Assembly (NCBI RefSeq): GCF_000715075.1
Contig: NC_134082.1
Coordinates: forward strand, 138,558,948-138,622,947
DNA length: 64,000 nt
Direction: 5' to 3'
DNA from: Nicotiana tabacum
Taxonomy: Eukaryota; Streptophyta; Magnoliopsida; Solanales; Solanaceae
A program made the position numbers and the translations under genes. The stretch's first letter is position 1, and each line of letters starts with the position of its first letter. Positions 22,900 through 36,400 of the stretch are shown piece after piece. Below the pieces are notes generated by a model that did not search any database, was not told the origin of the DNA, and was given only the letters and a program-made list of their open reading frames with translations.

Positions 22900-25505
22900 A
22901 CCATAGCTCTTACGAATACTTTAATATTCTCCTTTCCATTTAGGTAACTGTTCTTTGAATAAATTCAAAGGCCCGAGCATTCCCCCCTTTAAGCCTCTTT
23001 CTCACACAACGCCTTGTAGTCGGAATCCTTCTAATCTCATAAGTGTCGCTACCTTCTATCATGCATCCTGTACGACTCTAACTTTGTATGTGCGCCTATG
23101 CGACTCTTCTCTCCTCTTTCCTCCAGCTTTTAGCCATTCTCTAGGCCTCGCTTTGTGAAGATATACAGAATTATGACAAGATGTCCCTCTGGGCATCATT
23201 AGCTTTAATACATGTAGGTAGACCATACTTTACCATATCTCTTCCTTTGATTTATCGTTATGGAGGTCTGCTACCAAACTCCAGGTTACTCTCGTTGCTA
23301 ATCCTATATGCATAAATCTAAGTCTTTTAACGCTTCTTCATTACTGTTCATCTTATGATTGATGGCCTAATCTCATCTTGTACCTTGAAACTTTTACCCA
23401 TCCATTGTTGATTCACCTCAATTTTGATCTACAATCTTCCATTGATAACTCGAAACTTCTTACATAATACATTGCCACTAGGGCTTACATTATATCGTGG
23501 AATATTTGAAGTAATTTTCCTGATCGACATGGGGGTGATACTGTACTTCTATTACCCTGTTTCATATCATAGTCATCCAAATGTTATTTGCCTTATGTGG
23601 GTATTTTAATCCTATACAATTCATAAAATCATTACTCAATCGAAGGCCCAAACATCATCCTTTATTTATTACAATTACACCCTTATTCTACTACCAGGGC
23701 ATCATTCCATCTCTTCTAAATGCTATTAGTCTTAGACTCCTTTTGAGTTCATCCAGGCTATATTGAACTTTCCATAACTTAGAGAAACCATCAGCTCTCT
23801 TGTTTTTACGGGCTTAACCTCGAGGACTTATCCATTTTAAAACTTGCCTTTTTCTTATTTTGACTCATGTCTTCCTAAAACCTTGTCGCTTTACCATACT
23901 TTAGCTTGCGACCTACACATATCTATTTATACTACTCGCAATCTTCCTTCAACTTGCTCGCACTATAGATTTCCTTGTATTATTTTGGAATATCAGGCGA
24001 GACATCGTATAGTCTCTAACTCCCCTATACTTTCTTAGCTAGACCTATCAATACTTAGAGACCATAGGTTGGAAGATATTCCACTGACTATGCCGCTATC
24101 ACTCCTGGATATTGAATCCTGGCGCTTCTAGCCTTCTATCTAAAGTATGGACCATTCACAACCTTCTCTTGAGTTTCTCGTACGTTGTTCACCTTTACCT
24201 TACTTACCGTAAAATCTCACATCACATCTTTTATTTCTTTCACAACCTCTCTTCCACATAGCTATAATTCATATCCACAACTTGAAGCTCTATTATAATA
24301 CTTGCACCTCTGATGCATACACAATCCGGTGGAAGCTTTATGCAGACTTCTTATGAGGCTGGTACTCTTCTAACAGGTTTTATCGTAGAGCCATTATAAA
24401 ATATGGCAATTGTACTATCTCAAACTCTGATATTAAGAGTGATTCTGCAATGTTCTCAATCATGATGTCTATAATTTTCTAGGTCCAGTAATCAAACTCT
24501 TGATTTACTTGGTTGACGTAACTCTTTAGTTCCTCTTCCCTCTAATCAAGCTTTATGGAGTCTTAGGTCATCTTTCGATCCGCGGCTCATGGTATTAGTT
24601 ATTACTTTAGCCTTTGATGGACGATATGGAACATCCGCGATACCATCATCTTATAATTCAATTTTTGTTTTATGACTTGGACTCAACTTTTTCCTTTTAA
24701 CTTATACCGGAGTCTTCTACGGTTGTATGATTGTCAACATATATGCTACATGGATAATACTCCGAAATTTTAAGTGTGTTCATAACGTAACCAACTTTGG
24801 ATCATTGATTGAATAATTCCTTATGTTCTTTCTGAGTATCCTTTAAACGTAATCTATTACTTTCCCTGGTCTTTTTGCCTCCTTGTTGCGTACCTACTTA
24901 TCTTATCTTAGTTCCACGCATGCAAGAATTTTCATGCAACTTCATATGATCTCGAGTATTACTTTTGATTTGACTTCTCGTTCATCTGCCACGGTATGTG
25001 CTACTTTCTTATGGAGTGAATACAATGTTGTTGTGAGACTGTTGTTACAAGATTATTTCCTTTTTAGGTCATTGTGCCTAGGTTGCAGCCTTCTTCCTTA
25101 TTTCCTCAGCTAGTCTTTCATTGTAATACTTAGGGAGGACCCTCTGACTCTTGTAAAGCTGTGAGCTTATTACAGACCGTTTGATGTCCTACCTTTCCTA
25201 TTATTATCCGTAGTTACTTACCTCCATGCCCTTGTGCTTGTAGGGTTGCTTCTGAACAAATATTTTGACTGTCTTCCAGGCGACGCTCTCTTTTATTCCC
25301 GTAACAATCATATGGTACCTTTAACTATCTCGACTCCTATCTGAATATATCTCAAGTATTACAATGACATTACTGCGAGGCTGAATTCTCCATGTTGGGG
25401 TTCACTATGTTTATCGTGCATGGTATGTTGATTTGTCTGCAACCTCTTGTCTAGCCATAACTAGGCTCTTCCCGAATCAACCACTAACTACTCGTTGTCC
25501 CATTC
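22900..25505 (-). mobile_element. Interior of element E, left part
   Basis: 2.6 kb, strongly pyrimidine-rich on the plus strand, with no gag, RT or integrase motif in any frame I examined. It continues in the same style at 40899 beyond the hAT insertion, whose target duplication joins the two parts. I read it as the interior of the minus-oriented element E. Orientation is inferred from the primer site at 42750 and from the strand bias. Confidence 0.55.
25498..25505. repeat. Left target site duplication of hAT G1
   Basis: TCCCATTC just before the left end of the transposon. The right side has GCCCATTC at 40899-40906, one mismatch. An 8-bp duplication is the hallmark of hAT insertion. Confidence 0.75.
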
Positions 25506-25513
25506 GAAGGGTA

Positions 25514-25735
25514 GAAAGTGGGCCGGTTAGGCCCAGGATCGGCCGAGGCCTGCGAGCCCATATGGGTAGTGGGCCTAAACGGTCCTACCCGTTTAAACCC
25601 GGCACAAAGGATACATACAAGCCCATGTGGGCTGATTCATAGTAGGGGCCCGTTGAGACCGGGACCGTTTGGGCCCGTGATAGGCTCCTAAGTGGGCTGG
25701 TTCAACCGTTCCTAAACGGTCTCAATCGGTCCCCA
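25514..25735. repeat. Left subterminal repeat region of hAT G1
   Basis: GC-rich stretch with repeated GGGCC, CGTTTAAACCCGG and CTAAACGGTC motifs in both orientations, mirrored at 40700-40885. In hAT elements such motifs bind transposase. No gene is present. The following 25736-26216 is AT-rich leader sequence. Confidence 0.6.
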
Positions 25736-26216
25736 ACGACTAATTTGAAAAAAAAATTCTCAATTAAATTTCTAACTGTTGCACCTTTAAAATGTAGCCA
25801 TTATTGCTGCCAAAATAGCCGTTGGCTATTTATAAAATAGCCATTTAACCCCTCCCTCCCCCCCCCCAACTTTGTTTTAACCCCAAACTTTTTATAATTA
25901 TACTTTTTCCCTATTTCAACTATAAATACCCCCTCATTCTTTCATTTTTCTTCACTAAATCATCAATCTCTCTCTAGTTTTCTTCTAAAATTGGTTACTT
26001 TGTTGTTGCAACTTGTGTTAAAAATTGTGAAGTTGGTGAATTGAAGTATTCAAGTCTTCAACGATAATTAATTTCAACAAGTTGTTCGTCAATTCCGTAA
26101 ACTCGTTTCAACTCTTTAGTTTTAATATTATAGTTTTGATTGTTTTATTTAATTACTTTGTATAATTATAATTAAGATATCATATTCCTTAAAAAAATAT
26201 TTAGTAAAAATAAGGA

Positions 26217-27985
26217 AAAATCCAAGAGTGGTGAATCTAGTGGCTAATCTATTCCTCCTCTAATTCCCCATCCTCCCCTACCCAAACCCATACCCGCCCT
26301 CCACCTGCTCCTATTCTTGATAGTGATAATACTTTATTACAATTTACGGAGAGTCAATATGTGCATAATGTTGGAGGTGGTGAAAACTTAGATCATGAAT
26401 ATATGAATTCTCTGAATGGTAATCCAACTATTGATGAAGAAAATGAGCAGGAAATATATTTAGATGAAACGCAAGCGGATGATGATACACTCACTAGTAA
26501 TGTTGCTCAACTAATCCAAATGATGCCTCGGTTGACCCCCCTATTACTACCCCTACTTTTTCTAGACAATCTTCTAAACGGGCCGAAACATCTCTTGTTT
26601 GGCCATTTTTTATTCAAATAAGAGAAAAAAAATAAAGCTAAGTGTAAAACTTGTGGCAAAGAGTTAGCTTTTGACTATGTTGATCGAGGGGGGAAGGACG
26701 GGAAGTTTGAAGAGACACATAATGATACACCCACAAGATAAAGCTAAAATATTTTCAAATGAAAGTTGCGGTCGGGGAGTCAAGTCCAACTAGTCAGCCT
26801 GACCTTAGTACCGGTTCAAATCAATGTCAACTAAGAATTAACACTGTTACCGATGGTATTTTATATTATGACCCATGAAAAGATAGGGAAGAATTGGCAA
26901 AAATGGTTATTGTTATGTGCTTACCCTACAGTTTTCCGTCTAACCCCCACTTTTGTGCATTATATTAGAAGAGTTTTTAATCCTACTTATAAAAGATGGC
27001 CTCGCACAACCGTAAAGAGCGATATTTATAAATATAAACATGAATATGAATATTATTTCCGCTATTTATTTACTCATATTAATTATCGTGTTGCTATTAC
27101 TACTCATATTGGTAGAAGTGGTAATGATTGCGATTATCTTACTGTTACAAGTCATTGGATTGATGAGGAGTAGATAATGCAAAAGCACATTATTGCTTAT
27201 AGAATAATTAATTCGCGTTTGACAAGGCAGTTTATTTCTAGCTTGGTTACGGATATTTGTAGATATTTTTGCATTAGTGATAAAATAATGTCAATTTCAA
27301 TGGATAATGCTACTAGTAACACTAATGTTAAAGCCTTGCTTACCACTACACTAAATTCTGTATTTAGTAACATTTTTTATGTTAAATGTATTTGTCATAT
27401 TTACCATTTAATTATGGGTGATGGTATGAGAATTTTAAATTTTGAAATTGAAAAGGTTAAAATGGCTCTTAATTGGCTTTTTTATTCAAACCGAGAAGTA
27501 GACTTAGAGAATATTTTAAAAGACGTGATGAATTTGTCCTATGAGAAAGAAAGATTCCTAAACCTTGTCCAACTAGATGGAATTACATGTATGAAAGTTT
27601 AGTTGTTGCATATCAATATAGAAACCCCATAAACTCAACGTTTAATGCTAATGTAAGTGATGATGATGAGCACCTTACAAATGCGGATTAGGCTAATGTT
27701 AAAATGCTTGTAGATTTTTTAGAAAGATTTCATGTTGCTACAAATGAATTTTCCGGGGAATATTGTCCTACTATTTCGAATTGTTTAGTTTATCTTGCAG
27801 ATCTTGCAAATTTGTTTTCTTATTTTTCAGAGGGTGGGGAAATTTAACAAGTAGCTGTTGATTCTATAAGAAAGAAATTTAAAAAATATTTTTCCCTATT
27901 CCCCCTATTTATGGTATTACTGCCTTGTTAAATCCTACTATGAAATTAGGTGGTCCTCATTATTGGTATCGATCTATTTATAATG
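26217..27985 (+). pseudogene. hAT transposase, N-terminal and central part (G1)
   Basis: An acidic N-terminus is followed by a BED zinc finger: VWPFFIQIREKK, then KCKTCGKEL, and, after a frameshift, SLKRHIMIH (about 26600-26735). The catalytic core shows YLTVTSHWIDEE, then a TAG where Trp is expected, SISMDNATSN with the catalytic Asp, and KCICHIYHLI. PTRWNYMYESL is readable across frames near 27560-27600. A second TAG (Trp to stop) lies at about 27690, and H1 interrupts the gene at 27985. No ATG is found at the front; the in-frame stretch at 26361 starts with Val, not Met. Confidence 0.85.
27981..27985. repeat. Left target site duplication of H1
   Basis: TAATG directly before the LTR start TGTATG. 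The same TAATG follows the right LTR at 39536-39540. Confidence 0.9.
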
Positions 27986-28730
27986 TGTATGAGGCAAAAT
28001 CAGAGGGTGTAATTTCTTGCTATTAAGTCACTTCAGAAGAACACCTCAAGGCCTCGACGATGCGAAGCTGTGACCGAATTCCCTCCCTCGGAGCTCGTCG
28101 AGGCCCGACCTAAAGAGAATATGGATCGAGGCTAGAGTAAAATGGGAAATTCCCAAGGCACGCGGCTAAGTCTAACTAAGTCGGCCTATCCGGAACCTGT
28201 GTCAAGGTGTCACGTCTAGCCTTCCCATCTCCATACCTTTACAATTAATGCATTTTGTACTATATTGGATTTCTCCTCCTATATAAAGGGGATCCTCACC
28301 ACTTTGTAAAAGGCTGTTGTTGCTCCAACTATTCTATACGAAATATACAAGAACTCTTTCTTTTTTCTCTAACATATTCTCTCGACACTATTGCTATTTC
28401 TTATTACTTTCATACTTGTTCTTCATTTATTCCTTGTTATTCGCCATAAATAGCCTCCTTTAATTATATTCTAACTGTTAGCCCTTTCCTGATTATCCTC
28501 GATAGCTCAAACCCGAGTCCAGGCATCTATCTCGTGGCCCCTCATCGGTCAGCCCGAGGCCAGAATAGCTAACCCATCGGTACGATTATAATTCCATTTT
28601 AGCTCGCATTTCATCTTTTATCTTCACATATATAGCATCAACTTCTTTAACAACTAGCATAAAAATAGATGACGTATTTTTAGAGTCTCATCAACAAATT
28701 TAATTATTATTACCATTTTCATGGTAAACA
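27986..28730 (+). repeat. 5' LTR of H1
   Basis: 745 bp, TGTATGAGGC to GGTAAACA. It differs at many sites from the 3' LTR: about 28 substitutions plus an 8-base gap over the first 250 bases by eye. It is closer to the 5' LTR of H2, with about 13 substitutions over the same stretch. Confidence 0.9.
28280..28291 (+). promoter_or_regulatory. TATA box in the H1 5' LTR
   Basis: TATATAAAGGGG at 28280-28291. The same site is kept in the H1 3' LTR (39090) and the H2 5' LTR (48603) but changed to TATATGAAGG in the H2 3' LTR (57460). It would drive the element's sense RNA. Confidence 0.7.
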
Positions 28731-28733
28731 GTT

Positions 28734-28751
28734 TGGCGCCCACCGTGGAGC
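28734..28751 (+). other. Primer binding site of H1
   Basis: TGGCGCCCACCGTGGAGC, three bases after the LTR end. It is shared with H2 (TGGCGCCCACCGTGGGGC) and B. It primes minus-strand synthesis from a cellular tRNA that I cannot name. Confidence 0.8.
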
Positions 28752-28849
28752 TAAAAATAATAGTGATTATTTTTCTTGCTGGTTTCGTCATACAACGCAA
28801 GTTATCTTTCACACTTTTTCTTGTCCAAGATCTTCAATTTCAGATCAAA

Positions 28850-31089
28850 ATGTCTAGCTTAGTGAACAGAGTTGGGACCAACAACCTCGAAAACCACGGA
28901 GAAATTGGTATGGCTATTCCAATTGTCGACGCGCCACCGTAGAAGCCTGATAACTCACCTGGACCAATTCCAGCAGACGCAGGTTCGCAAGACGCACAGT
29001 AGGTTAACAAAACCTCATACTTCGACAGGAGCATAAAACATGGTGACTAACGTGAAGCCCAAAAAACCCCAGCTCGGGAAGTTAGCCTTCGTGTTATTTT
29101 TGGAATGTTGCAGGCACAACAGTTGGCTATCACTCAGCTGTAAAGCCACCTGAAGACTCCCAGCACAATAGCATCACAAACTACTCCCCCGGCCGAACAG
29201 GTATTGGAGAGATCGAGCAACAACGGATCGGTAGCCGATCCTGCCATCGTAAAAATGCTCGAGGACCTCACCAAAAGGATCAAGTCCGTCGAGAAAATGG
29301 TAGCAACCAATGACAAGAAGGTCGAAACCTATAACTTTAGAGTCGACCAAATCTCGGGCGCACCCCCGGTCCTGAAGGGTGTAGATTCGAAGAAGTTCGT
29401 ACAACGGTCGTTCACCGAGGAAGCGGCTCTAAAACCCATTCTAAAGAAATTTAGAATTCCAGAACTCCCAAATACAACGGGACCTTAGATCCCAATGAAC
29501 ATGTCACTGCATGTATGTACGCAGTAAAGGGCAACGACATAAAAGACAACGAGATTGAGTCTGTCTTACTGAAAAAGTTCGGAGAAACACTCTCGAAGGG
29601 GGCCATGATGTGGTATCACAACCTATCTCCCAACTCCATAGATTCATTTGCCATGCTAGCAGACTCCTTCGTAAAAGCACATGCTGGTGCCATCAAAGTA
29701 GCAACAAGGAAGTCCGGCGTATTTAAGATTAAGCAGCGTGAGAATAAAATGATACGAGAATTTGTATCCCGCTTCCAAACGGAATGAATGGAACTACCCC
29801 CGGTCTCCAATGATAGGGCAGTGCAGGCCTTCACTCAAGGTCTGAATAAACGAAGCTTAGTGGCCTCAAGGCAGCTGAAAGAGAATCTGATCGAGTATCC
29901 CGCCGTAACCTGGTCGGACGTCCACAATCAATACCAGTCAAAGATTAGGGTCGAGGATGACCAGCAGGGAGCCCTCTCGGGCCCAGTCAAAGAGAGGTAT
30001 CAGCCATACCCCGATGATAGGAGGAATGCCCCAAGATGCAATACGCCTCGCAATGATCGGTTGGTGAACCTAGGACAGAACCCTCGGGGACTCATCAACA
30101 GAGGCGTATTTGATGGGGACATGGGGCCAACGGGGGCACCTTGCCTATAAGAATACAACTTCAACGTCGATGGATCGGACATCGTGTTCACCAACAGCAA
30201 AACCAGAGACACCAAATGGTCCAGGCCTATTCAGTCGGATCCTCCCTAGAAGAATCACAACTTAGTATGTGAACTTCATAATACGCAATCCCATAGGACC
30301 AAAGAATTCCACCAGCTCCTAAAGGAAATAGCCAGGCTACTCAATAAATGTCACCGCAGAGAAGTTTTGAGTGATCGGGCTAAAATTCAGTTCTGAGAAA
30401 GAAAGGTGACCAAGAAGAACGAAGCAAATGAGCCACGACATGTTATCCACATAATATTGAACGGGCGTCGACACTCCCTAGGAACCTGTGATAAGGAGAA
30501 CAAAAATATCCATCACCAGCAAAAAATGAACTTGGGGATACGTACCCAAAGATGACCTCACATTCAACGAGGATGGCTCTGAAACCTCGCCGCAGCCTCA
30601 TAACAACGCACTAGTAACCACTTTCTCCGTTCATTCATTTTGAATAAAACATGTGCTCGTGAATCCAGGTAGCTCGACCAACATTATAAGGTCGAGAGTA
30701 ATAGAGCAGCTCGGACTACTAGACAAAATTGTTCCCCCCTCTCGAGTACTTAACGGATTCAACACGACAATCGAAATAACAAAAGGAGAGACGACTCTCC
30801 AGTCAGCATGGAGGGCGCGGCCCAAAACGTCAAACTCCATGTCATTGAAAGAGACATGAAACACTACGCCTTATCTGGGCGACCAAGGATACACTACATG
30901 GGAACGACACCATCCACCCTCCACCAAATGATGAAATTTCCGACAGAGGATGGGTTTAAAACCATCTATGGGGAGCAACCCACGGCAAGGGAGGCGTTCG
31001 CAGTACGTAATGAAGCACCAACACCAATATCTCCACTCTCGAAAGAACCTAAGGATAATCAAACTACGTCTTCGGCTAAGCCCGATTAA
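28850..31089 (+). pseudogene. Gag-protease of H1
   Basis: The start is the ATG at 28850 (MSSLVNRVGTNN), and the end is TAA at 31087-31089. The Gag core has VKGNDIKDNEIESVLLKKFG and GAMMWYHNLSPNSIDSF, then a TGA between FQTE and MELPP, where element B encodes Arg. A 1-base deletion near 29472, absent from H2, shifts the frame at LPN. The protease region reads VLVNPGSSTNII: the active-site Asp found in B is Asn here. Several further stops occur at about 28940-29110 and 30150-30600. No polymerase domain follows. Confidence 0.85.
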
Positions 31090-33420
31090 ACACAGCGGAG
31101 GACCGTGTTGAGTCCTTGCTCCAAACAACAGGGACACATCAGACCTCGGAACATCGCCGGCACAACACACGATAAGGTAAGACCACCTCCCTCTTTCATT
31201 ATTGTACACTAACCCATATGCAGGTGCCCAATCAGGGCAGTCAAAAGTGCTAACCCAACAAGAAGATCTCAAGGCCTTTTCCATTGCACTATTTTCCTTC
31301 GGCCGAGTATTTGTCACGAAGAGGGTTTCACCGGCAAGGTTTAACGATGCAACGTTCACGGGCTACCTAAGGAGGATCCGACAAGCGTACAAGGCTTCTT
31401 TTGCGATCAACCCCGAACACTGGAGGGCACCCCCTTGGGAGGTCATCCAATCGAAAGAACCAGGGAATAACAAATAAGGTTCCAATAGGAAATGATGTAC
31501 CAGACCAAACAGTCAAATGAACGGTGTCTTCATAAGCCGGGCTCACGGCAACAAAACAACATGTACTTATTCCAAACAATCAAAGAATATCTTTCACCAA
31601 AGCATCTCGTACTCCAAAGAAAATTCAGCATTTTCACAGCAAGGATCCCTCCACCGAGATAGCCCCGAAATACTCGGAGACTAGTGTCAATAACTTGGCA
31701 CCCGCATTGCCTCAGAGTCAGAACTCCATACTCATAAGCCCTCAACGAGGCACCACAGAAATCACGAAACATCTCCAAAAGGGAAAAATGTCACGAACAC
31801 TTGGAGACTGGCATTGCAAACTCAGAAATCACATGACCCCAAGGTTGGAATCTCTAAAATCATAAGCCCTCAATGAGGCAATTCCGAGCTCACAAGTAAC
31901 ATCCCCCGAGCCTAAGCAAACTCGATGACTCAAACACTATCGCCAATCGCTATTTACTTAAAACCCGAGGCCATAAGACCTTGGGCGGGCAGACTGGGTC
32001 TAGTGAGACCTATTTAAGGCAGCAACGAAAATTGTAAGACCTCAAGCAAGGCATGAATCGTACTTGTACAAAGTATCAACTAAACTATAAGACCTCAACG
32101 ACATGAAAAAACTGTAAGACCTCAACGACATGAAAAACCAGTAAGACCTCAACGACATGAGAACTTTGTAAGACCTTACTACAGGCATAAACTCGATCCC
32201 GAAGTTTACGCTATATATCGAATTTGTAAGATCCCTAAAAAGGCATACCCTCGATATAGACGCCCAAACTACTACACTCGTGACCAAAAATGGCTCAGGC
32301 CAAATACAAATGACTACAGTCATACGGCTATACCAGCCAAATTAACGTGACTCGGGGATGCCCGACCGTCGCTACAAAATCATAGGCCATTACTCTGAAT
32401 CTACTTTGAAAAGAACCAGTTAAACAGGATACCCTCGATAGTCAAAAGAGCTTCGACCATGTCAGCTCCAAATAACAAGGCTTCAAGCTATTCAGCCTAC
32501 GAGCCAAACCTTCCGAGGTGCTCAAACATCACCGTAAATGACTTGAAATCAAGGTTCTTCCCGAATCGATGACGGGTCAGGAAAAATCATTTCAAAAGTT
32601 CTTAACAAGAGGAAAATAAAGCCTACATATGCCTAAGGGCAAAGTGTAAGAGCCATTGTCACCAGCCTAATGAGCCCTAGGGCCACACACACTAAAAGGT
32701 CGCAACGACCAAAAGTGTAAGAGCCATTGTCGCCAGATTAAAATTTGAAAGCTTGAGGGTCAAAATGAGCTCGAGTTGTAACCCGATACGGAGACTAGAC
32801 CCAAAAAAGTTAACTATACATGCCTAAGGGCAAAGTGTAATAACCATTGTCGCCAGCTTAATAAGCCTCGGGGTTGTGCATATAAAAGGTCACTTCGACC
32901 CAAGGCATAAGAGTCGTTTTTGCCAGCCCACGCAAATATAGAACTTGAGGGTCAATTGTGCTCGAGTCGAAATCTGACTCAGAGAGTGAACCCAAAATAG
33001 TCAAAATACAAATGCCCAAGGGCAAAGCATAAGAGCCATTATAGCCCGCCCATGCAAACAAAAGAGCTTGAAGGTCGAATGAGCTCGAGTCAAAGCCCGA
33101 CTCGGATACTAAACCCAAAATAGTTGAGCAAAAGCATAAGAGCTCTAATGCCAGCTTACACTAAAGGTTGCATCGACCGAACGCGTAAGAGCCCCCAAGC
33201 CTACCTAATGAGCCCTTGAGCCATATCACGAATCTAAGGATTCTCACCAACTTTGAAACCGGTCCTCCTTGTCAGAAGCAAAGCAGAAAGGGGTACAGAA
33301 GAAATAAAGCTTCAAGTCTTTCTTTGATTTACATAAGTGAAAAAATGCATTCTCCATCTACAAACAGGCTCTGGAGGTATCGCATGCAAAATGGCAACGT
33401 CTATGCCCCGCCCATGAGAG
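31090..33420. repeat. Non-coding spacer of H1 with two short-repeat families
   Basis: No supported gene beyond a short frame at 31202-31477 of unknown meaning, which is also found in B and H2. At 32085-32190 the unit GTAAGACCTCAACGACATGA repeats about three to four times at 22-25-bp spacing. At 32630-33190 modules with AAGAGCCATTGTCGCCAG and GCCTAAGGGCAAAG recur every 100-150 bp. Minus-strand open frames over the first array are repeat artefacts. Confidence 0.7.
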
Positions 33421-36400
33421 CTACGGCCTATCAGCCTCATCTTTACTCTCCTCAGTGCTGGACAGGAATGACCGAGCACCATGCTCGTCCGCCCTCGCTC
33501 GCGCCAACTCCTCTAGGAGAACAAAACCCCTGGCACCGATCTCCTCGAGAACCCTTCTTCGGGATCTGCAACGAGCATATTCTTTGATCCTTCCCTCACA
33601 ATCAAGGACCTTATTCAACTTGGCTTGGGCATCGGCAACATCCTTCAAATAAATCGCCATCTCCCAATTAGCCTTAGTCCGGCTTAATGCTGCTTCGGTC
33701 TGAGCATCAACGATCTCAGCCCTGGCCTCCGAAAGTTTAGATTTGAGCTTCGTGATCATATCCGCTTGAACTAAAGCATTTTTACAAGCTAAGCGGAGTT
33801 GGACCTCAAAGGCAGGAACTTTAGCCAAGGCACCTTTCTCCTCTGAAGCTTGAGCTTGCGCTTGAGCTCTTAGCTCACCACAGTCGTTCTTGATTCGGTC
33901 GGCTTCACCCCTAAGATTTTCTAAGGCCTCCGTTTTTTTCTGCAGTTGGGATAGATGAAGAGTTAACCTATGAAGTTAAAAAACGAAATGCATACCCACC
34001 CGGGACTGGAAGTTACCTGCTCCATCAAATAGCTCCCGTAATTCGAGCTCCGGTAGGCCTCATATCACCAGTATGCCAACTAAACTTCCTTCTCCTCACA
34101 AAGGAGCCCAAGGGACCTGCTCTCATCCAAAGCTTTGTGGAGCTTAGCTCCGTGACGGAGTAGCTCAGACCTTATCCTGTGAATGGCCTACAAAAAAACT
34201 CGGTAAGGAAGGGAAGACGCGAGATTTGGAAGGCCTATGCCAAATCTCACCGCAAAGTGAAGTCGGCGGACTTCCTCGAGGGCCGAGCACACCTCTATTA
34301 ATCCAGTCCCCTCGGCCCTGGAAGAATCAACCCCGGTCGAAGCATGATCACTCGGAGGAACCACCTCTCCAGAACCGAAAACTTTAGGTGCAGTAGGCTC
34401 GGATGATGTTTTGTCCTCAAAGACTCGGCCCCGTTTAACCCTGATGTGAGCACCATCGCACATAAATGCATATCCCGTTTATTATCATCATCTTTTAGCT
34501 CGGAAGCTGGCAACCCCTCCCCTTCTCCGGAGGAGCACAACCTCGCCCTTGGAGACACTCCGATACCTACGACGGCAAGATTAATACATGAAAAGGGGAA
34601 AATGTCTCCCCAAATGTATGATGGACAAAGTAAAGGCAGCGTACACACATACCATGATATTTTGCTTCCCATCTGCCCCGGGACACGGCTCGCCACCTAC
34701 GCTCATCACAAGTCGAATGGGTCTCCAGCTTCTGGACCCAACAAGGCAGATCAGGAACTTCGCTCGACGCCCATGAAAGTTTTGTAGAAAAGGAGTAAAA
34801 CATGATTACTAAACTAGCATCAACCACGAGCAAACCTGAGAAAGCACGAGACGCTCCACTCACGCATATAATTCCATTCCTCGGGGAATGGTAAAAGTTC
34901 CACGGGTATAAAGCCAGCCATCCCGACCCGGACAAACCAACTAATCCACTCCCGATCGCCCTCTTCCTCATCATCAACAACATAGGGCATGGACAAACGA
35001 CACCGCAAGGTTAGCAGACCTTGATGATGAAAGGGCCGGCAAAGCCTGACAAGGTCTCTGAACATGAATTCAAGCCTTTCCTTCTCTGCAAAGAACCTCA
35101 TCATCAGCACTATTCGCCAAAACGATTGATGTATCTGCACCAAAGTAACCCGATACTTTAAACATAAATCAAACACGACCATATCAAGGGGTCCTAGTGC
35201 GAAAGGGTACAAGTACATGTTCAGGAATCTATCGGCAAGGTCTGTAATACCCTCATCCGGGGGAAGCACCTGTAATGCTACCTCCTCGCCCCATCCACAG
35301 CCTCTCCTCACCAACTCAAGGTGCTCTTCTCTTATCAAAGACATATTCTTCAAGGTAAAATCTCATGGATCCTGAGCATTGGGAGTGGAACTCTCCCCTC
35401 TCTACCGAAAAGACCCTGAAGTAGCAGTAATGACTATGGCGGGATTAGCAAACTGGAGCGAGAACCTGCAAAAACACTTTGATACTAAGGTAACAAAGGA
35501 CTCGACGCCAAAATAGAAGGACAACTATCTAAAATGTTGGGATCTACCAAGAAGCGGGTACAACCCTATGTATATACGGGGAAACAGAAACAGTCCGCCT
35601 ACCTAAGTTGGGCCCCAGGAGGCCAATGACTTCAATACAAGTTGCTAGGTGGTACCCGACCTCGAGGACCTCCATCGAGAAGAAAAATAAGTGCTTCAAG
35701 TTTCGTCCATGAAGGCTCGACCCCAAGACGTCGCCTAAATTTGGGCAACCCCTCATTGGAGATGTATTTGTAACATCTTAAGATATTATCTACACCAAGT
35801 TCAAAGCGGATCTCCATGTGCCCGAAGCTAGTCTTCACTTAGATATCGCTTTCAAAAATTCCAAGGATCGAGGTACCATTCCGATATGGGCTCGGGAGGA
35901 TCCATGATTATCAACAGAAGGCCGGAAGAAATACTTGCCTCCCGGTTCAGTGTTAGCAACAACAGATAGAATCATGCATTCGGAGTCTCCACAAACATAA
36001 AAAAATGTAGCAAGCATTGAAGTCAAATCGAATAAAAAATCTTTGTATTCGTGAAATATTTTGTTACTAAAGCCCACGAGGGGTCCTTACATATGATTAT
36101 AAAAGCCCACAAGGGGTCCTTACACGAAAACAAAGAAGCAAAGGGGTGCACACCCATAGTGAAAGCCTAAGGACCTAGTCTACCCTCGAAGGTTCATCTC
36201 CGGTAGCAGCATCTCCGAGCGCCACTTCCTCAAATTTGCAACCTCAAAGGCAACTCCTTCGATCGCCGCCTCCTCTAGGTTCCCAGCTCGATCCCACGGA
36301 ATAACACTGCCAAGGGAAAAGATGAAGTAGAGGAAAGGGGGAGGATGCAGAAGAGGTAGAAAAAAGAGACTTAACCCGCCGAAGCCAAAAGTTAAAGATT

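Noticed and set aside
28721..28942. Gag start at the first ATG (MVNSLAPTV), also in B and H2
   Set aside because: This frame begins in the last bases of the LTR and runs through the primer binding site. The ATG at 28850 (19458 in B, 49172 in H2) after the leader is the better start.
31175..31222. Short intron (GTAAGACC to ATGCAG) after the H1 protease
   Set aside because: It is under 50 bases with no clear coding on both sides, below the usual plant intron size.
32042..32323. Minus-strand open frame with repeated SLRSY peptides
   Set aside because: It is the translation of the 22-25-bp tandem repeat in the H1 spacer. The same frame in H2 (52392-52673) is equally an artefact.
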